Assembly (NCBI GenBank): GCA_031367345.1
Contig: JANLPR010000118.1
Location: forward strand, 62,001-126,000
Length of the DNA: 64,000 bases
Direction: 5' to 3'
Origin: JADKIH01 sp031367345
Lineage (GTDB): Bacteria > Bacteroidota > Bacteroidia > AKYH767-A > 2013-40CM-41-45
The notes beneath the pieces were generated by a model. The model was not told the DNA's origin, did no database searches, and worked only from the letters and a program-made list of their open reading frames with translations. Positions within the stretch are counted from its first letter, which is position 1. Each line of letters opens with the position of its first letter. The translations under genes and the position numbers were made by a program. Shown one piece after another: positions 61,553-64,000 of this stretch.

Positions 61553-62497
61553 ATGAAAAAGATAAGATTCGTAGAAGTAAAGTCGGAGATTGGGGCAGGG
61601 ACGAGAGGCGCTAGTATGGGACCGGATGCGATAAAAATTGCCGCACTCGACTACGGAAGTAATCTATTTAAAAAAATTGATTCGGTAGAAGTACAAACAG
61701 AGAATCAATTGCTATTTGAATCAACAGGTAGTCCATATGCTAAACGTATAAAAGGGTTATTAGCTGTTTTAGAAAGAACAGCAAACGCTGTTAAAAATTC
61801 GTTGAAGAACAATGAATTTCCTATTGTGCTTGCAGGTGACCATAGTACTTCTGCAGGAACTATTTCCGGCATTCGTATGGCATATCCAAAACAACGGTTA
61901 GGAGTTATATGGGTAGATGCTCACGCAGATTTACATTCACCTTGGACAACTCCATCAGGAAATATGCATGGTATGCCTTTGTCGGCTGTGTTGAACGAAG
62001 ATAACTCTCAAAACAAAATGAACAAGCCAGACAAGGACACACTTGACAATTGGGCTAAAATAAAAAAACTGGGAGGCATCGCACCGAAAATTGACTATAG
62101 CGATATTGTTTACATTGGCTTAAGAGATGTTGAACCTGAAGAGTCGTACTTACTCAAAAAACATAAGGTGAAAATTTTTAGTACCAATGAAGTTAAGCGA
62201 AATGGAGTAGAAAAGATTGCACGTGATACGTTAGCACATTTAAGTCGTTGCCACATGATTTATATTTCATTCGATGTAGATTCAATGGACTCTTCTATTT
62301 CAAAAGGAACAGGAACGCCGGTAAGAAATGGTATCACTGAAAAGGAAGCAGGAAGTTTATTGGTTCGGTTAATACAAAACGAAAAAGTGTGTTGCTTTGA
62401 AATATCGGAAGTCAATCCAACACTTGATAAAGAAAATTTAATGGCTGAGAATACATTTGAAATTCTTCAGCGTGTGGTGAGCCAATTAACAAATTAA
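61553..62497 (+). CDS. Arginase
   Basis: The 314-residue enzyme is a ureohydrolase with two manganese ions. I start at ATG 61553 (MKKIRFVEVKSEIGAG); an ATG at 61469 would add 28 unrelated residues. Ligands are H97 in LAGDHSTSAG, D122/H124/D126 in WVDAHADLHSP, and D241/D243 in SFDVDSMDSS. The segment PSGNMHGMPLSAVL (134-147) is typical of arginase rather than agmatinase, and EISEVNPTLD closes the active site. It converts arginine to ornithine and urea. It is transcribed away from arginine decarboxylase and just ahead of argS, so three arginine-using genes sit together. Confidence 0.92.
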   Translation: MKKIRFVEVKSEIGAGTRGASMGPDAIKIAALDYGSNLFKKIDSVEVQTENQLLFESTGSPYAKRIKGLLAVLERTANAVKNSLKNNEFPIVLAGDHSTSAGTISGIRMAYPKQRLGVIWVDAHADLHSPWTTPSGNMHGMPLSAVLNEDNSQNKMNKPDKDTLDNWAKIKKLGGIAPKIDYSDIVYIGLRDVEPEESYLLKKHKVKIFSTNEVKRNGVEKIARDTLAHLSRCHMIYISFDVDSMDSSISKGTGTPVRNGITEKEAGSLLVRLIQNEKVCCFEISEVNPTLDKENLMAENTFEILQRVVSQLTN

Positions 62498-62522
62498 TTT
62501 TTTACAATAGTTAGTTTAAAGT

Positions 62523-64000
62523 ATGGAACTTAGATTTGAAACATTCTTAAAGAATATTATTTCCCAAGGAATTAAAAGCTTGTATGATTTTAGTATTAAG
62601 CCTGAAGAAATAGTACTTCAAGAAACTAAAAAGGAATTTGAAGGCGATGTAACACTAGTGGTTTTTCCTTTTACAAAAGCATCAAACAAAAGCCCCGAAC
62701 AAACTGCGAACGAAATAGGAACGTACGTTAAGAACTCTGATTTTCAACTTGAAAATTTTAATGTTGTTAAAGGATTTTTAAATTTGAGTATCAATATTAA
62801 TTTTTGGAAAAATTTTTACACGACTATCAATTCAAATATTGAAATACTTTACAGCATCAGAACTAATTTTGAAGGCACGTTTATACCTTCAAAACTGATG
62901 GTAGAATATTCTTCACCAAATACAAATAAACCACTTCACTTAGGTCATATCAGAAACAATCTTTTAGGGTTTGCTGTTGCAAATATTCTGAAAGCTGCCG
63001 GACATGATGTAACAATGGTTAATTTAGTAAACGACCGAGGAATCCATATTTGCAAGTCGATGCTTGCATGGACAAAGTATGGAAACGGCGAAACACCAAC
63101 TTCGTCAGGAATGAAAGGTGACCATTTTGTAGGAAAATATTATGTGCTATTCGATAAAAAATACAAAGAACAAGTAGCAGATCTAGAATCAGACGGTCTT
63201 ACAAAAGAGGAAGCTGAAAGAAAAGCACCATTGCAACTTGAGATTCAAGAAATGCTTCTGCTTTGGGAAGCAGGTGATAAAAAAACAAGAGAACTTTGGG
63301 AAAAAATGAATGGTTGGGTCTATCTAGGATTTGATGAAACCTACAAAAAGTTAGGAGTTACCTTCGACAAAATCTATTATGAAAGCCAAACTTATCTACT
63401 CGGAAAAAAAGTAATCGAAGAAGGACTTGCCAATGGAGCTTTTTTTAGAAAGGACGATGGTTCTGTTTGGATCGATCTTACTTCAGCAGGATTAGATACA
63501 AAGGTTTTGTTGAGAAGTGATGGCACAAGTGTTTATATAACTCAAGACATAGGAACAGCTCAACTTCGATTTGATGAATACCCGGGGTTGGAAAAATTAA
63601 TTTATGTTGTAGGAAATGAACAAGATTATCATTTTAAAGTGCTAAAGGAAATATTCATCAAACTTAAACGTACATGGGCCGAAGGATTGTTTCACTTGTC
63701 GTATGGAATGGTAGATCTTCCAACCGGAAAAATGAAGTCAAGAGAAGGTACTGTAGTTGATGCTGACGATCTAATTGATGAAATAGTAGAAGAGGCTGAA
63801 ATGGCTACTAAAGCACAAGGTAAACTTGACGACTTCGATTCACCGGAAGCTAAAAAACTATATCATGATTTAGGAATGTCAGCTTTGAAATATTTCATCT
63901 TAAAAGTTGACCCCAAGAAAAAAATGCTGTTTAATCCAACTGAGAGCATCGATTTAAATGGCAATACGGGACCATTTATTAGCTATACTTACGCAAGAAT
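62523..64000 (+). CDS. argS: Arginyl-tRNA synthetase (cut by window edge)
   Basis: The gene starts at ATG 62523, 25 bases after the arginase stop, and runs off the right edge after about 492 codons. It is a class I synthetase. The N-terminal additional domain (about 1-110) binds tRNA. The HIGH-type motif is PLHLGHIRNNLLG near residue 137, with NDRGIHICKSMLAW after it. The KMSKS-equivalent MKSREGTVVDADDL is near residue 405, and SYTYARI begins the anticodon-binding domain at the window end. It charges tRNA-Arg. The rest of the C-terminal anticodon-binding domain lies outside. Confidence 0.97.
   Translation, partial: MELRFETFLKNIISQGIKSLYDFSIKPEEIVLQETKKEFEGDVTLVVFPFTKASNKSPEQTANEIGTYVKNSDFQLENFNVVKGFLNLSININFWKNFYTTINSNIEILYSIRTNFEGTFIPSKLMVEYSSPNTNKPLHLGHIRNNLLGFAVANILKAAGHDVTMVNLVNDRGIHICKSMLAWTKYGNGETPTSSGMKGDHFVGKYYVLFDKKYKEQVADLESDGLTKEEAERKAPLQLEIQEMLLLWEAGDKKTRELWEKMNGWVYLGFDETYKKLGVTFDKIYYESQTYLLGKKVIEEGLANGAFFRKDDGSVWIDLTSAGLDTKVLLRSDGTSVYITQDIGTAQLRFDEYPGLEKLIYVVGNEQDYHFKVLKEIFIKLKRTWAEGLFHLSYGMVDLPTGKMKSREGTVVDADDLIDEIVEEAEMATKAQGKLDDFDSPEAKKLYHDLGMSALKYFILKVDPKKKMLFNPTESIDLNGNTGPFISYTYAR

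Overview
The window reads as an AT-rich chromosomal segment of a free-living member of the Bacteroidota. I cannot name a genus from it. Support comes from two proteins ending in gliding-motility-type (type B, CHU_C-like) C-terminal sorting domains of the type IX secretion system, PKD and SprB-like adhesin repeats, a PorE-like TPR/propeller/OmpA lipoprotein-type protein, an alpha/beta-fused 2-oxoacid dehydrogenase E1, a fused formiminotransferase-cyclodeaminase, BshA (bacillithiol synthesis), an OstA-like protein, and promoters that look like the Bacteroidota TTG...TAnnTTTG type. Gene density is high. Neighbouring genes switch strand often, and no gap without a gene exceeds 300 bases. I saw no tRNA, rRNA, CRISPR array, IS element, integrase or phage gene.

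Layout. 1-4057 (minus strand): the N-terminus of an ECF sigma factor cut by the window edge, a two-subunit transketolase whose halves are separated by a von Willebrand A (VWA) gene, and an Hsp15-like S4 protein. 4164-10381: an AI-2E-family permease, an OstA-like envelope protein, a class A beta-lactamase-fold hydrolase, and the primosomal helicase PriA. 10435-14415: a 1326-residue secreted protein with about 13 PKD repeats. 14650-22575 (plus strand): a lone OppB-type permease, triosephosphate isomerase, PrmA, a 1493-residue exported protein of unknown function, and PlsY. 22572-31868: a TPR membrane protein, a glycosidase/beta-lactamase-fold fusion, BshA, a HemJ-like haem protein, an eIF1/SUI1 homologue, two different diacylglycerol-kinase-type enzymes and an LtaS-like phosphatase/transferase. 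31954-33684: three small lipoproteins, two of them paralogues that share promoter elements, and a 49-residue cysteine-containing membrane protein. 33751-42434: 2-oxoacid dehydrogenase E1, a membrane-anchored patatin, histidine-degradation genes (ftcD, hutI) and aroC. 42454-51510: an envelope block of AsmA-like, PorE-like, DUF4139, type B CTD and DUF2279-like proteins. 51545-59939: housekeeping genes (GNAT, rhodanese, uvrB, aroE, DedA, Smr, CDF transporter, fasciclin, VOC). 60014-64000: arginine decarboxylase transcribed away from arginase, then argS running off the window end.

How they fit together. Most genes are core metabolism (transketolase, TpiA, AroC, AroE, PlsY), information processing (PriA, UvrB, PrmA, ArgS, SUI1) or cell-envelope biology (OstA-like, AsmA-like, PorE-like, PlsY, DgkA, LtaS-like). 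The two type B CTD proteins are probable T9SS cargo, and the PorE-like protein is a plausible T9SS peptidoglycan anchor. The arginine genes draw on one amino acid three ways: polyamines, urea/ornithine and tRNA charging. I did not find a clearly new multi-gene system. The best leads are the large orphan exported protein, the VWA gene with no canonical start wedged in the split transketolase, the duplicated mini-lipoproteins with matching promoter elements, and the membrane-anchored patatin.
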